From positions 2,046,001-2,110,000 of the forward strand of contig NZ_CP047165.1 of the NCBI RefSeq assembly GCF_009833965.1: a DNA stretch of 64,000 nt, written 5' to 3'. Positions within the stretch are counted from its first letter, which is position 1. The number at the start of each line of letters is the position of its first letter. The notes beneath the pieces were generated by a model. It saw nothing but the letters and a program-made list of their open reading frames with translations, was not told the DNA's origin and searched no databases. This DNA is from Pelistega ratti (GTDB lineage: Bacteria > Pseudomonadota > Gammaproteobacteria > Burkholderiales > Burkholderiaceae_B). Positions 49,054 to 58,950 of the stretch are shown one piece after another. Both the position numbers and the translations under genes were made by a program.

Positions 49054-50097
49054 TTACCCTCTTAGTGCTTCTACACATTCTTGCACTAGTTTAGGCCCTT
49101 TATAAATTAACCCAGTATAGAGTTGTACAGCATTAGCCCCAGCATTGACTTTTTCAATGGCTTGTTGTCCTGACATAATACCGCCAACACCAATAATTGA
49201 AAATTCTTGCCCTAAGGCTTTTCGTAAGGTTTCAATCACGCGTAAAGAGAGTTCATGTACCGCAGGTCCTGATAAGCCGCCTGCTTCAGTCGCATTGGCA
49301 AATCCCTGAACATAGTCTCTAGTGAGTGTTGTATTGGTCGCAATAACCCCATCCATTTTATGGGTTGTGAGTAAATGGGCAATTACATTCACTTGTTCAC
49401 TATCCATATCTGGGGCAATTTTAATGGCAATAGGAACATAGCGTTGGTGCAAATCAGCGAGTGCAAGGCGTTTTTCTTGTAATTGTTTTAGTAAAGTACT
49501 TAACTCATCTTCCCCTTGCAGAGAGCGTAGATTTTTTGTATTGGGGGAGGAAATATTAATCGTAATATAGTCAGCAAAAGGATAGACCCCTTCTAATCCA
49601 ATAAGGTAGTCACCACTTGCTTTCTCGATAGGTGTATCTGCATTTTTCCCTAAATTTAACCCTAGTACGCCCCCTTTTTGCCTAAATGTACTTTGTTGTA
49701 CATTACGCAGAAAGGTCTCTAATCCCTCATTATTAAATCCCATGCGGTTAATAAGACTTTCTTTTTCAGGGATTCTGAATAGGCGTGGTTTAGGATTGCC
49801 CGGTTGTGGGCGAGGTGTGACTGTTCCTACCTCTATAAAACCAAATCCCAAACTGGATAAGGGATCAATAAATTCCCCGTTTTTATCCAGCCCTGCCGCT
49901 AATCCGACAGGGTTTTTTATGTCAATCCCCATGATTTTACTAGGTAAGGGAGCTATAGTATTCTGGGTAAAGGTCTTTAATAAAGGGTTTTGATAATGTT
50001 TTTTGAGTTGTTCTAAAGTAAAGTGGTGTGCTTTTTCAGCATCCATTGAAAATAAAACAGAACGTGCTAAGGTATAAGGGTTTAAACGGTCAAACAT
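49054..50097 (-). CDS. pyrD: Dihydroorotate dehydrogenase, class 2 (quinone)
   Basis: 347 residues. The N-terminal membrane-contacting helices ([20 protein letters not shown]) mark class 2. It has [15 protein letters not shown], the FMN segment [10 protein letters not shown], the catalytic serine in [14 protein letters not shown], and [22 protein letters not shown] as landmark over about residues 305-326. It oxidises dihydroorotate with quinone in pyrimidine synthesis, on the inner face of the membrane. It precedes aat on the same strand (99 bp away). Confidence 0.96.
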   Translation of the reverse strand: MFDRLNPYTLARSVLFSMDAEKAHHFTLEQLKKHYQNPLLKTFTQNTIAPLPSKIMGIDIKNPVGLAAGLDKNGEFIDPLSSLGFGFIEVGTVTPRPQPGNPKPRLFRIPEKESLINRMGFNNEGLETFLRNVQQSTFRQKGGVLGLNLGKNADTPIEKASGDYLIGLEGVYPFADYITINISSPNTKNLRSLQGEDELSTLLKQLQEKRLALADLHQRYVPIAIKIAPDMDSEQVNVIAHLLTTHKMDGVIATNTTLTRDYVQGFANATEAGGLSGPAVHELSLRVIETLRKALGQEFSIIGVGGIMSGQQAIEKVNAGANAVQLYTGLIYKGPKLVQECVEALRG

Positions 50098-50196
50098 AGG
50101 GGTTATATGAGTAGAATAAATGAATGGTAACTATTGTAGAATAATCAAGGTCTTTAGTGGTTCGTAAAGGGTGAATATAGGGAATAAATACGCGTA

Positions 50197-50961
50197 TTAA
50201 TATGATAAATTTATTGATGGTAAGAATAAAGTATCTAATATTTGTGGATGAATAATGCCTTTTTCCCATATGATAGGTGGTTGAGAGCAGACTTTATCAA
50301 GATGGAGCGAAAAATCTCTTCGACTAATACAAGTCCCTCCCATACGAGTAAGATGCCCTGTTTCTTGCTGGCAATCAATGAGAAATACTTGCTGTTTTGC
50401 TAAGTAGTACATCAAAAAAATAAGGGCTAATTTAGAGCTATCGGTTTGGTGTGAAAACATAGATTCTCCAAAAAACATTTTCCCTATGCTGACTCCGTAT
50501 AACCCCCCGACTAGCGTATCTTCATACCATGTTTCAATACTATGGGTGATCCCTGCATGATGTAGTTGTGTATAAGCTATTATAAAGTCTTCACTAATCC
50601 ATGTTCCTTGTGCATATTCTCTTGTACTAGCACAGTGTTGAATCACAGAAGAAAAATCCGTATCAATTTTAATTTGCCAAGGCCCATCAGGGTTTCGATA
50701 GAGTTTTTTAAGTAATTTGCGCATACTATGTGAGATGTTTAGTTGCTCAAAAGGTAAAACCATTCGTTGGCTAGGATTCCACCATAATAAGGGTTCATCA
50801 GGCATACTCCATGGAAAAATACCTAAACGATAAGCGAGTAATAGCCGTTGTGGTGATAAATCACCGCCCCACGCTAATAAACCATCAGGTTCTTGTAAGG
50901 CACTTTCTACAGGTGGGAATGCTAGTGTGGTAAGTTGCGGAAGATATAACTGTGTTGGCAT
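50197..50961 (-). CDS. aat: Leucyl/phenylalanyl-tRNA-protein transferase
   Basis: 254 residues from the ATG at 50961. It has FPPVESALQEPDGLLAWGGDL, PWSMPDEPLLWWNP and GEYAQGTWISEDF-type blocks (here TREYAQGTWI), with GGLYGVSIGKMFFGESMFS near residue 170. It adds Leu or Phe to N-terminal Lys/Arg for the N-end rule. A TTG start three codons earlier is possible. No strong ribosome binding site is visible. Confidence 0.95.
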   Translation of the reverse strand: MPTQLYLPQLTTLAFPPVESALQEPDGLLAWGGDLSPQRLLLAYRLGIFPWSMPDEPLLWWNPSQRMVLPFEQLNISHSMRKLLKKLYRNPDGPWQIKIDTDFSSVIQHCASTREYAQGTWISEDFIIAYTQLHHAGITHSIETWYEDTLVGGLYGVSIGKMFFGESMFSHQTDSSKLALIFLMYYLAKQQVFLIDCQQETGHLTRMGGTCISRRDFSLHLDKVCSQPPIIWEKGIIHPQILDTLFLPSINLSY

Positions 50962-51283
50962 CGTAAGCAAAGAAGTAAATAAGTATCGTTAAAATTTTAT
51001 CAAATGTTTAGGACATAGTAGAGAGAATAAAAAAGGGTATGACAATAATGTCTCAAATAACATTTCAAAGGGTTTTTATGGATATAGTTGATATAAAATC
51101 CCATATATAATAGTGGGGGGGTTGTAGATGCTTTATTGTTATACTTTTTACGAAACCTTATTTTTAGTTAGTAAAAGTGGTGAGGTTTAGTTATTCTAAA
51201 TAAGCCACTTTTATATATCATCCAAACAAAATATCTACAGATCCTAATATGAAGAGTTTTCTAAAGAAGCGTAGGGTAGTTTA
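50962..51283. other. Divergent intergenic region between aat and relA
   Basis: About 320 bp of AT-rich sequence with a G-run (ggggggg) near 51115-51121. No clear promoter consensus or hairpin is found. Confidence 0.35.
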
Positions 51284-53578
51284 ATGACAAGTGCTTTTGA
51301 TACTGCTTGGCGTGCCGAAGTATTTGAAGATTTTAGTGATACAGATAAGCAATTTTTAGATAAAGTTATTGCTTGGGTAGAGCCTTATATTGCTGATAAG
51401 GTTTTATTTACGCAAGAATTAGCTGTCCATCATGTTAAAGGTACGCTGAAAGTGCTATCTTTATTAGAGATGGATGTGGCGACAATGGCGGCAGCGCTTA
51501 TCTCAACGATTACCTTAACGCAAGAGGGTAGCCATCTACTGGAAGATAGTCAATTTACCACCAAAATATTAGATGAGTTTGGGACGGAGATTTTTGATTT
51601 GGTTGAGGGAGCTCAAGCTTTAATTCGTATTGGTACGGTTGCCTCACAAGCCACATTAGCGACAGAAGAGCAAGAAAAACTGCAGCAAGAAATGCTACGT
51701 AAAATGCTATTAGCGATGGCAACGGATTTACGAATTGTTTTAATTCGATTAGCGGCACGTTTGCAGACTTTACGTTGGTATGCTGAAAGTAAATTACCTT
51801 GTCCTCCAGAAATTGCTTTACAAACAAGTAATATTTATGCCCCTTTGGCAAACCGTCTTGGTATTTGGCAAATTAAGTGGGAAATGGAAGATTTATCGCT
51901 ACGATTTTTAAAACCTGAGATTTATCGAGAAATTGCTCAAAAATTAGAAGCAAAACGTACAGAAAGAGAAGACTTAGTTAATAATTTTATTGCTAAATTA
52001 CGCCAATCACTAGAAGAGCAACATATTAAAGCAGATGTCGCAGGTAGGGCAAAGCATATTTATAGTATCTATAATAAAATGCGTAATAAATCACTCGCTT
52101 TTGAAGAGTTATATGATTTATTAGCAATTAGGATTATTGTTAAAACTGAAAGAGATTGTTATACCGCCCTATCATTGGTGCATTCTTATTGGACACCGGT
52201 GATGGAAGAGTTTGATGATTATATCGCTCGACCAAAACCGAATGGTTATCGTTCATTACATACGGTTGTGAAAGATGATAAAGGCCATATTTTTGAGGTG
52301 CAAATCCGTACGCATCAAATGCACCAATTTGCTGAATATGGGATGGCTGCCCATTGGCGTTATAAAGAAGCAGGAAAACAAGGCGGTAAAGTCAGTGCTT
52401 CTAGTCTATATGATCGCCAGATTTCTTGGATGCGCCAACTCCTCTCATGGCGTAAGGAAGTGGGTATTACCGAGCAAGCCGAAAAAAACCAAACGGCTTC
52501 TCAAGCAGATATTGCGCGTAAAAAAACAGCGCTTGAGAAAGAAAAAGAACAACTTATTAAAACAAAACCAACGCAAGATAAACCTGATCGTATTTATGTG
52601 ATGACCCCACAAGCTCGATTATTAGAGCTACCAGCAGGTAGTACGCCTGTCGATTTTGCGTATTTACTGCATACGGATTTAGGACACCGTTGTCGTGGAG
52701 CAAAGGTAGATGGTCAGTTAGTGGCATTAAATACTCCCCTAAAAACAGGGCAAACGGTAGAGATTATTGCGGCTAAATCGGGAGGCCCCTCTCGCGATTG
52801 GTTAAATCCCCAATTAGGGTATTTACATAGTCCCCGAGCTAAAGCTAAGGTGCGATTGTGGTTTAATGCAATCGAATTACAGTTGCGGATTAATCATGGT
52901 CAAGAATTAGTTGAAAAAGAATTACAACGTCTTGGTAAAACCTCAGTTAATCTTGAACATTTAGCGAGTAAACTGGGTTTTGCTCACCCTGATGACTTAT
53001 ATGTGGCGGTGGCTAAGGATGAATTTAGCTTACGACAAATTGCACAAGCCTTTGTAGAGGTAGAACCTTCTACCACTGAGGAAAAAACCTTGTTTTCGCC
53101 TCGACAAAGTGCGGCAACCAGTGCGACAACAACAGGTAAAAGTGGTGTCCTAGTGGTTGGGGTTGATTCTCTAATGACACAATTAGCACGTTGTTGCCAT
53201 CCTGCACCGCCTGATGCGATTGGTGGTTTTGTGACAAGAGGAAGAGGGGTTTCTATTCATCGGATTAATTGCCCGTCTTTTAAAGTGATGCAACAAAAAG
53301 ACCCTGATCGTATTATTGAAGTAGATTGGGGAAATACGAATGAAACAGTCTATCCTGTCAATATCAAAGTTGTTTCTATGGATAGGAATGGTTTACTGCG
53401 TGATATTTCAGAAGTATTTGCTAAGATGAAGTTAAATGTTATTGGCGTGCATACGCAGACAAAAGAGTCTAATGCTTACCTGAATTTTACCGTTGAAATC
53501 TCTAATGGTACGCAATTAAATAAAGCATTAAAAACGATTAGTGATGTTTCTGGGGTTATCAGTGCTCACCGTGTGTAG
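51284..53578 (+). CDS. relA: (p)ppGpp synthetase RelA
   Basis: 764 residues. The N-terminal hydrolase-like domain is degenerate: the HDTIEDT motif of SpoT/Rel is replaced by STITLTQEGS. The synthetase domain is intact (RAKHIYSIYNKMRNK, ARPKPNGYRSLHTVV, FEVQIRTHQMHQFAEYG, AAHWRYKE). A TGS domain (RIYVMTPQARLLELPAGSTP), a zinc-finger-like CCHPAPPD segment and a C-terminal ACT domain follow. It is a monofunctional, ribosome-linked synthetase; a SpoT should exist elsewhere. trpB starts 27 bp downstream, suggesting co-transcription. Confidence 0.94.
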   Translation: MTSAFDTAWRAEVFEDFSDTDKQFLDKVIAWVEPYIADKVLFTQELAVHHVKGTLKVLSLLEMDVATMAAALISTITLTQEGSHLLEDSQFTTKILDEFGTEIFDLVEGAQALIRIGTVASQATLATEEQEKLQQEMLRKMLLAMATDLRIVLIRLAARLQTLRWYAESKLPCPPEIALQTSNIYAPLANRLGIWQIKWEMEDLSLRFLKPEIYREIAQKLEAKRTEREDLVNNFIAKLRQSLEEQHIKADVAGRAKHIYSIYNKMRNKSLAFEELYDLLAIRIIVKTERDCYTALSLVHSYWTPVMEEFDDYIARPKPNGYRSLHTVVKDDKGHIFEVQIRTHQMHQFAEYGMAAHWRYKEAGKQGGKVSASSLYDRQISWMRQLLSWRKEVGITEQAEKNQTASQADIARKKTALEKEKEQLIKTKPTQDKPDRIYVMTPQARLLELPAGSTPVDFAYLLHTDLGHRCRGAKVDGQLVALNTPLKTGQTVEIIAAKSGGPSRDWLNPQLGYLHSPRAKAKVRLWFNAIELQLRINHGQELVEKELQRLGKTSVNLEHLASKLGFAHPDDLYVAVAKDEFSLRQIAQAFVEVEPSTTEEKTLFSPRQSAATSATTTGKSGVLVVGVDSLMTQLARCCHPAPPDAIGGFVTRGRGVSIHRINCPSFKVMQQKDPDRIIEVDWGNTNETVYPVNIKVVSMDRNGLLRDISEVFAKMKLNVIGVHTQTKESNAYLNFTVEISNGTQLNKALKTISDVSGVISAHRV

Positions 53579-53605
53579 TTGCTTTGATTTTTAAGGGGTA
53601 TTCTC

Positions 53606-54865
53606 ATGTTAGAGCGTACTAATTTACGCTACAATAGTAGTTTATTAAATGAAGACCAGGGAGTTATCTTGGATACACCATTACCTGATGAAAGAGGACA
53701 TTTTGCTCAGTATGGCGGGCTTTTTGTGGCGGAAACCTTGATGCATGCGATTTCCGAACTAAAAGAAGCCTATGAACGCTACAAAGATGATCCTGATTTT
53801 TTAGCTGAATTTCACCATGAGTTAGCCCATTTTGTAGGTCGTCCCAGCCCTATTTATCATGCGAAACGATGGTCAGAAACCCTTGGTGGTGCACAAATCT
53901 GGTTTAAACGTGAAGATTTAAATCATACAGGGGCTCATAAGGTCAATAATTGTATCGGTCAGATGTTACTCGCCAAACGGATGGGTAAAAAGCGCATTAT
54001 TGCTGAAACTGGCGCTGGTATGCATGGTGTCGCCACAGCAACAGTAGCCGCTCGTTATGGGTTAGAATGTGTTGTCTATATGGGGGCAGAAGATGTTCGC
54101 CGTCAAGCTGCCAATGTTCACCGTATGAAGTTATTAGGAGCAAAGGTTATCCCTGTTACATCAGGCTCTAAAACACTTAAAGATGCTCTTAATGAGGCGA
54201 TGCGAGACTGGGTTGCACATATTGATGATACATTTTATATTATTGGTACAGTAGCAGGCCCTCACCCTTATCCTATGATGGTGCGTGATTTCCAAAAAAT
54301 AATTGGTGAAGAATGTATCGAACAAATGGCATTATTTGCTGGTCGCCAACCTGATTATGTTGTTGCGTGTGTGGGTGGTGGCTCTAATGCAATGGGTATT
54401 TTTTATCCTTATATTCCCTATGAAAATGTTCAACTACGAGGTGTTGAAGCAGGGGGTGATGGTCTTGAAACAGGGCGACATGCCGCATCCATTAATGCAG
54501 GGAAAGTAGGTGTTTTACATGGTAATCGTACCTATGTGATGCAAGATAAAGATGGTCAAGTACAAGAAACACACTCTATTTCTGCAGGACTAGATTATCC
54601 TGGTGTTGGGCCTGAGCATGCTTGGCTAAATGATACGGGGCGAGCTACATATGAAGTGATTAAAGATGATGAGGCACTAGAGGCTTTTCAGGCTTGTTGC
54701 CGATTAGAGGGGATTATTCCTGCCTTAGAGTCTTCTCATGCATTGGCTTATGCCGCTAAATTAGCACCCACGTTAGCAAAGGATAAGATTATATTAGTTA
54801 ATGTTTCAGGCCGTGGTGATAAAGATATGCATACGGTAGCGGAATATTTACATATGGATTTATAA
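53606..54865 (+). CDS. trpB: Tryptophan synthase beta chain
   Basis: 419 residues. It has [17 protein letters not shown] with the PLP lysine (near residue 109), [12 protein letters not shown], the phosphate loop GGGSNAMG and SGRGDKD at the C-terminus. It condenses indole with serine. It lies between relA and trpA; the usual upstream trpF is absent here. Confidence 0.97.
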   Translation: MLERTNLRYNSSLLNEDQGVILDTPLPDERGHFAQYGGLFVAETLMHAISELKEAYERYKDDPDFLAEFHHELAHFVGRPSPIYHAKRWSETLGGAQIWFKREDLNHTGAHKVNNCIGQMLLAKRMGKKRIIAETGAGMHGVATATVAARYGLECVVYMGAEDVRRQAANVHRMKLLGAKVIPVTSGSKTLKDALNEAMRDWVAHIDDTFYIIGTVAGPHPYPMMVRDFQKIIGEECIEQMALFAGRQPDYVVACVGGGSNAMGIFYPYIPYENVQLRGVEAGGDGLETGRHAASINAGKVGVLHGNRTYVMQDKDGQVQETHSISAGLDYPGVGPEHAWLNDTGRATYEVIKDDEALEAFQACCRLEGIIPALESSHALAYAAKLAPTLAKDKIILVNVSGRGDKDMHTVAEYLHMDL

Positions 54866-54874
54866 GGGAGTTGT

Positions 54875-55699
54875 ATGGCAATGGCTCGAATAGAAAAAAC
54901 ATTTGCAGGAATACAAGACCGTGCAGCACTGATTCCTTATATTTGTGCAGGGGATCCTAATGCAGAAACCACATTAGCGGTTATGCATGCCTTAGTCCGT
55001 CATGGAGCGGATATTCTTGAGTTAGGGATTCCTTTCTCTGACCCTATGGCAGATGGCCCTGTGATTCAGCATGCAAGTGAACGTGCTTTAGCTGCTGGGA
55101 TGACACTAGAAAAGGTTCTGAATATTGTTGCCCAGTTTCGTCAAACCGATACATCAACCCCTGTTGTACTGATGGGCTATGCCAATCCGATTGAAGCAAT
55201 GGGAAGAGCAATATTTGCTGAAGCAGCGACAAAAGCGGGTGTTGATGGTGTATTGATTGTAGATTACCCACCAGAAGAGTATGATGAGTTTGGTATTTTG
55301 CTAAAATCTAAACAGATTGATCCTATTTTTCTGCTTGCCCCTACTTCTACGGTTGAACGTATTCAACAAGTAGCGAGTATTGCAAGTGGTTATTTATATT
55401 ATGTTTCACTCAGAGGGGTAACAGGATCGGCACAGTTGAATATTGAAGAAGTTGAACAACGTGTCAAATTAATTAAACAATATGCTAATATCCCTGTTGG
55501 CGTAGGATTTGGTATTTCTGATGCACAGAGTGCTAAACGTATTGCTTCTGTTGCAGATGCTGTTGTCATTGGTAGTAAATTAGTAGATACAATGCATCAA
55601 GCAAGTAATGACCAAGTCATACAGGGTGTTTCAGTTGCTGTTGAACAGGCGGCTACTGAATGGATTGCCACTATCGCTCAAGCATTAAAAAAGGAATAG
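54875..55699 (+). CDS. trpA: Tryptophan synthase alpha chain
   Basis: 274 residues. It has the catalytic glutamate in [15 protein letters not shown] (with Asp) and [15 protein letters not shown] and GVGFGISD phosphate-binding segments. It releases indole from indole-glycerol phosphate and passes it to TrpB. It is 9 bp after trpB and 3 bp before accD. Confidence 0.97.
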   Translation: MAMARIEKTFAGIQDRAALIPYICAGDPNAETTLAVMHALVRHGADILELGIPFSDPMADGPVIQHASERALAAGMTLEKVLNIVAQFRQTDTSTPVVLMGYANPIEAMGRAIFAEAATKAGVDGVLIVDYPPEEYDEFGILLKSKQIDPIFLLAPTSTVERIQQVASIASGYLYYVSLRGVTGSAQLNIEEVEQRVKLIKQYANIPVGVGFGISDAQSAKRIASVADAVVIGSKLVDTMHQASNDQVIQGVSVAVEQAATEWIATIAQALKKE

Positions 55700-55702
55700 A
55701 AA

Positions 55703-56572
55703 ATGAGTTGGTTAGATAAAGTTTTTCCACCTAAGATTAAAAAATCTGAAAATAGTAATCGTCGTGTCCCTGAGGGGGTTTGGGTAAAATGTCCTTCTTG
55801 CGAAACGGCACTTTATCATGAAGATTTAACTAAAAATCTTAATGTTTGCCCTAAATGTAATCACCATTTGCGTATTCGGGTGCGTGAGCGTATTGATACT
55901 TTATTAGACCCTGAAAATAGAGTGGAAATTGCGGCTAATATCCGTTCAACCGATCCTTTAAAATTTAAGGATTCTCGTAAATATCCTGAACGTATTAATG
56001 AAGCGACTAAAGCAACCAATGAAAAAGATGCTTTAGTGGTGGTTCGTGGAACCATTTCTGATGTTCCTGCGGTTGTTGCTGCATTTGAGTTCAATTTTAT
56101 GGGTGGCTCTATGGGCTCAGTCGTTGGTGAAAAATTTGTACGAGGCGTACAAGAGGCTATTGAACACCGTGTTCCCTTTATTTGTGTGGCTGCCTCTGGT
56201 GGTGCGCGTATGCAAGAGAGTCTATTCTCATTAATGCAGATGGCAAAAACAAATGCAATGCTTACTCGTCTATCTGAAAAAGGGCTTCCTTTTATTAGTG
56301 TGCTAACTGATCCTACTATGGGTGGTGTTTCTGCGAGTTTTGCTTTTATGGGTGATGTTGTGATTGCTGAACCTAAAGCATTAATTGGTTTTGCTGGACC
56401 TCGTGTGATTGAGCAAACTGTGCGTGAGCAATTACCAGAAGGTTTCCAAAGAGCAGAGTTTCTTTTAGAGAAAGGAGCGGTTGATATGGTGGTTGACCGT
56501 AAAAACTTGAAAGAAGAAATTGCTCGTATTATTACCTTATTAATGCGTCAATCAGTAGAGGTTGTTCATTAA
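55703..56572 (+). CDS. accD: Acetyl-CoA carboxylase, carboxyltransferase beta subunit
   Basis: 289 residues. An N-terminal zinc ribbon ([10 protein letters not shown] and [10 protein letters not shown]) precedes the carboxyltransferase domain with [16 protein letters not shown] and [10 protein letters not shown]. It works with AccA, AccB and AccC. The trpBA-accD order is typical of betaproteobacteria; folC, which often follows, is not here. The ribosome binding site lies within the end of trpA, so translation is coupled. Confidence 0.97.
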   Translation: MSWLDKVFPPKIKKSENSNRRVPEGVWVKCPSCETALYHEDLTKNLNVCPKCNHHLRIRVRERIDTLLDPENRVEIAANIRSTDPLKFKDSRKYPERINEATKATNEKDALVVVRGTISDVPAVVAAFEFNFMGGSMGSVVGEKFVRGVQEAIEHRVPFICVAASGGARMQESLFSLMQMAKTNAMLTRLSEKGLPFISVLTDPTMGGVSASFAFMGDVVIAEPKALIGFAGPRVIEQTVREQLPEGFQRAEFLLEKGAVDMVVDRKNLKEEIARIITLLMRQSVEVVH

Positions 56573-56677
56573 TAACGTTATACCTATTTTATTGAAAGAT
56601 AAATGATTTATCACAGAGATATTTAATGTCTTATGAGAGGAGTCAATTTATTGGATTTTCTGTCAATATTCTTAGAG

Positions 56678-56706
56678 ACGGTCATGTTTTTTTAAGACGT
56701 GACCGT
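56678..56706 (+). terminator. Hairpin after accD
   Basis: ACGGTCATG pairs with CGTGACCGT with one G-U, around a T-rich loop. A T-run is missing, so the terminator is weak or the hairpin regulates the ABC gene. Confidence 0.45.
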
Positions 56707-56751
56707 TCGTCATTGTATGTTTTCAATTAATCATTTAGGAATGTGTGGTAT

Positions 56752-58590
56752 ATGATTAAATCAATTTTTGAATGGTTTGAAAATCGTATTGATCCTTATC
56801 CTGAAACCAAACCTATTTCACCTAAAAAGGGACTTATTCCTTTTATTTGGTCAGGATTAGAGGGATTAAAGATTTATTTTTTATTACTGGTTATTTTTGC
56901 GGCGGGTGTCGGTATTTTTGAAGCTGTTCTCTTCAAATTTATGGGGTCGCTTGTGGATTGGATGGAACAGTATCCTGTGAGTCAATTATGGCAAGAGAAA
57001 TCTCATACGATTATTGGAATGGGGGTTTTACTATTGCTGTTTCCTTTATGGATAGCCATATCTTGCAATATTCGTTTTCAGAGTTTGCAAGGTGTCTTCC
57101 CTATGCGATTACGCTGGAATTATCACCGTTTAATGTTGAGACAAAGCCTTGCTTTTTACCAAGATGAATTTGCAGGACGAGTTTCTGCTAAAGTAATGCA
57201 AACAGCACTAGCCGTACGCGATACCGTTATGATTTTAGCGGATATGATGGTATATGTGGTGGTTTATTTTTTAAGTGTTGGTATTATATTATCGCAATTT
57301 GATAGTTGGCTTATTTTACCTTTTGCTGGTTGGTTATTATTATTTGGTTGTGCTTTATATTGGTTTATCCCTCGCTTAGAAGAGTCGGCACGTTTACAGT
57401 CAGATGCACGTAGTTTGATGACAGGGCGAATTACAGATGCATACGCGAATATTCAAACTGTCAAACTATTCTCTTATGATGGTAGAGAAACAGCTTATGC
57501 TAAATTATCTATGCAAGAATTTATGGGGACTGTTCATAAACAAATGCGCTTAGTCAGTCAATTAGAAGTAACGAATCAAACCATTAATATGCTATTGTTA
57601 GCAAGTACAGCTGGACTTGGTTTATATCTCTGGACACAAGGGCAAGTCGGTGTAGGTGGGATTGCTGCGGCGACAGCGATGGCACTACGGGTTAATTCTT
57701 TATCGCATTGGATGATGTGGGAATCTGCTCGTTTATTTGAGAATATTGGTACTGTTCAAGATGGTATGAATACCTTGAGTAAACCACAAAAAGTTTTAGA
57801 TGCTCCTGATGCCACTACGCTTAAAGTCAGTCAAGGAGAAATCGTTTTTGACCATGTAAATTTTATGTATGGTGAGAATAAAACGCTCTTAAATGACTTT
57901 AATCTTGTTATTAAACCGGGAGAAAAAGTTGGTTTAGTCGGACGTAGTGGAGCAGGTAAATCTACGCTGATGAATTTATTGCTACGTTTTTATGATATTA
58001 ATGGAGGTCAAATTCGTATTGATGGTCAAGATATTAAAACGGTGAAGCAAGAGTCTTTACGTCGTCAGATTGGTTTAGTGACACAAGATACTTCTTTATT
58101 ACATCGTTCTGTGCGAGATAATATTAAATATGGTCGAGTTGATGCGAGTGATGAAGAAATGTATGAAGCGGCAAGACGTGCACAGGCAGCTGATTTTATT
58201 CCACTTTTACAAGATAATAAGGGTCGTACAGGATATGATGCTTATGTTGGAGAACGAGGGGTAAAACTATCAGGAGGGCAACGTCAGCGGATTGCTATTG
58301 CACGGGTGATGCTAAAAGATGCCCCTATCTTGATTTTAGATGAAGCAACCAGTGCGTTGGACTCAGAAGTAGAAATTGCTATTCAAGAGAGTTTGAGTGA
58401 ATTGATGCAGAATAAGACAGTCATTGCGATTGCTCACCGGCTTTCAACCATTGCGGCAATGGATCGATTAATAGTGATGGATCAGGGACGTATTGTAGAG
58501 CAGGGAACACATGAAGAGTTACTGGCGATGAATGGTGTTTATGCTCGATTATGGTCTCACCAGAGTGGTGGATTCTTAAATATGCACTAA
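56752..58590 (+). CDS. ABC exporter, fused permease/ATPase
   Basis: 612 residues from ATG 56752. A six-helix type IV transmembrane domain (about 35-320) has DEFAGRVSAKVMQTA as coupling region. The nucleotide-binding domain follows, with Walker A GRSGAGKSTL, signature LSGGQRQRIAIARV, Walker B ILILDEATSALD and H-loop IAHRLSTI. It is a MsbA/MDR-type half-transporter acting as a homodimer, probably exporting a lipid or drug. A GTG start at 56743 is possible but spacing favours 56752. Confidence 0.9.
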   Translation: MIKSIFEWFENRIDPYPETKPISPKKGLIPFIWSGLEGLKIYFLLLVIFAAGVGIFEAVLFKFMGSLVDWMEQYPVSQLWQEKSHTIIGMGVLLLLFPLWIAISCNIRFQSLQGVFPMRLRWNYHRLMLRQSLAFYQDEFAGRVSAKVMQTALAVRDTVMILADMMVYVVVYFLSVGIILSQFDSWLILPFAGWLLLFGCALYWFIPRLEESARLQSDARSLMTGRITDAYANIQTVKLFSYDGRETAYAKLSMQEFMGTVHKQMRLVSQLEVTNQTINMLLLASTAGLGLYLWTQGQVGVGGIAAATAMALRVNSLSHWMMWESARLFENIGTVQDGMNTLSKPQKVLDAPDATTLKVSQGEIVFDHVNFMYGENKTLLNDFNLVIKPGEKVGLVGRSGAGKSTLMNLLLRFYDINGGQIRIDGQDIKTVKQESLRRQIGLVTQDTSLLHRSVRDNIKYGRVDASDEEMYEAARRAQAADFIPLLQDNKGRTGYDAYVGERGVKLSGGQRQRIAIARVMLKDAPILILDEATSALDSEVEIAIQESLSELMQNKTVIAIAHRLSTIAAMDRLIVMDQGRIVEQGTHEELLAMNGVYARLWSHQSGGFLNMH

Positions 58591-58950
58591 TTGTGTAGTG
58601 TTGATAGTGGGAGAGAAAAGTAGTGGATTTTTATTCACTACTTTTTTTCGTTCAATAAAAACAGATAAAAATAATTTTAAAAATTAGAAACTTATAGAGT
58701 GAATAAATAAAATAGCGACACTTTGTTAATAATACTTCTATTTGGTTTTAGCAATAATGATGTGATGATTAATTCTACTTAATCATATATTTTTTAAAAG
58801 GAATAGCCGTTTTTTAATAGGTAGTACGAATTTATTACTTGAGATTTAGTTTAAATTTATACGAAATACGGTTATTGTATAAAAACAGAAAACAATAAAA
58901 AACCACTCATGATAGTATGAGTGGTTTTTATCTTAATACATCATCAAATC
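58591..58950. other. Intergenic region between the ABC exporter and rne
   Basis: About 360 bp, AT-rich, with the rne terminator at 58899-58928 at its right end. Nothing else is visible. Confidence 0.4.
58899..58928 (-). terminator. Terminator of rne
   Basis: Aaaaccactcat and atgagtggtttt form a perfect 12-bp hairpin, followed on the reverse strand by TTTTTTATTG. It is 22 nt past the rne stop. Confidence 0.9.
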
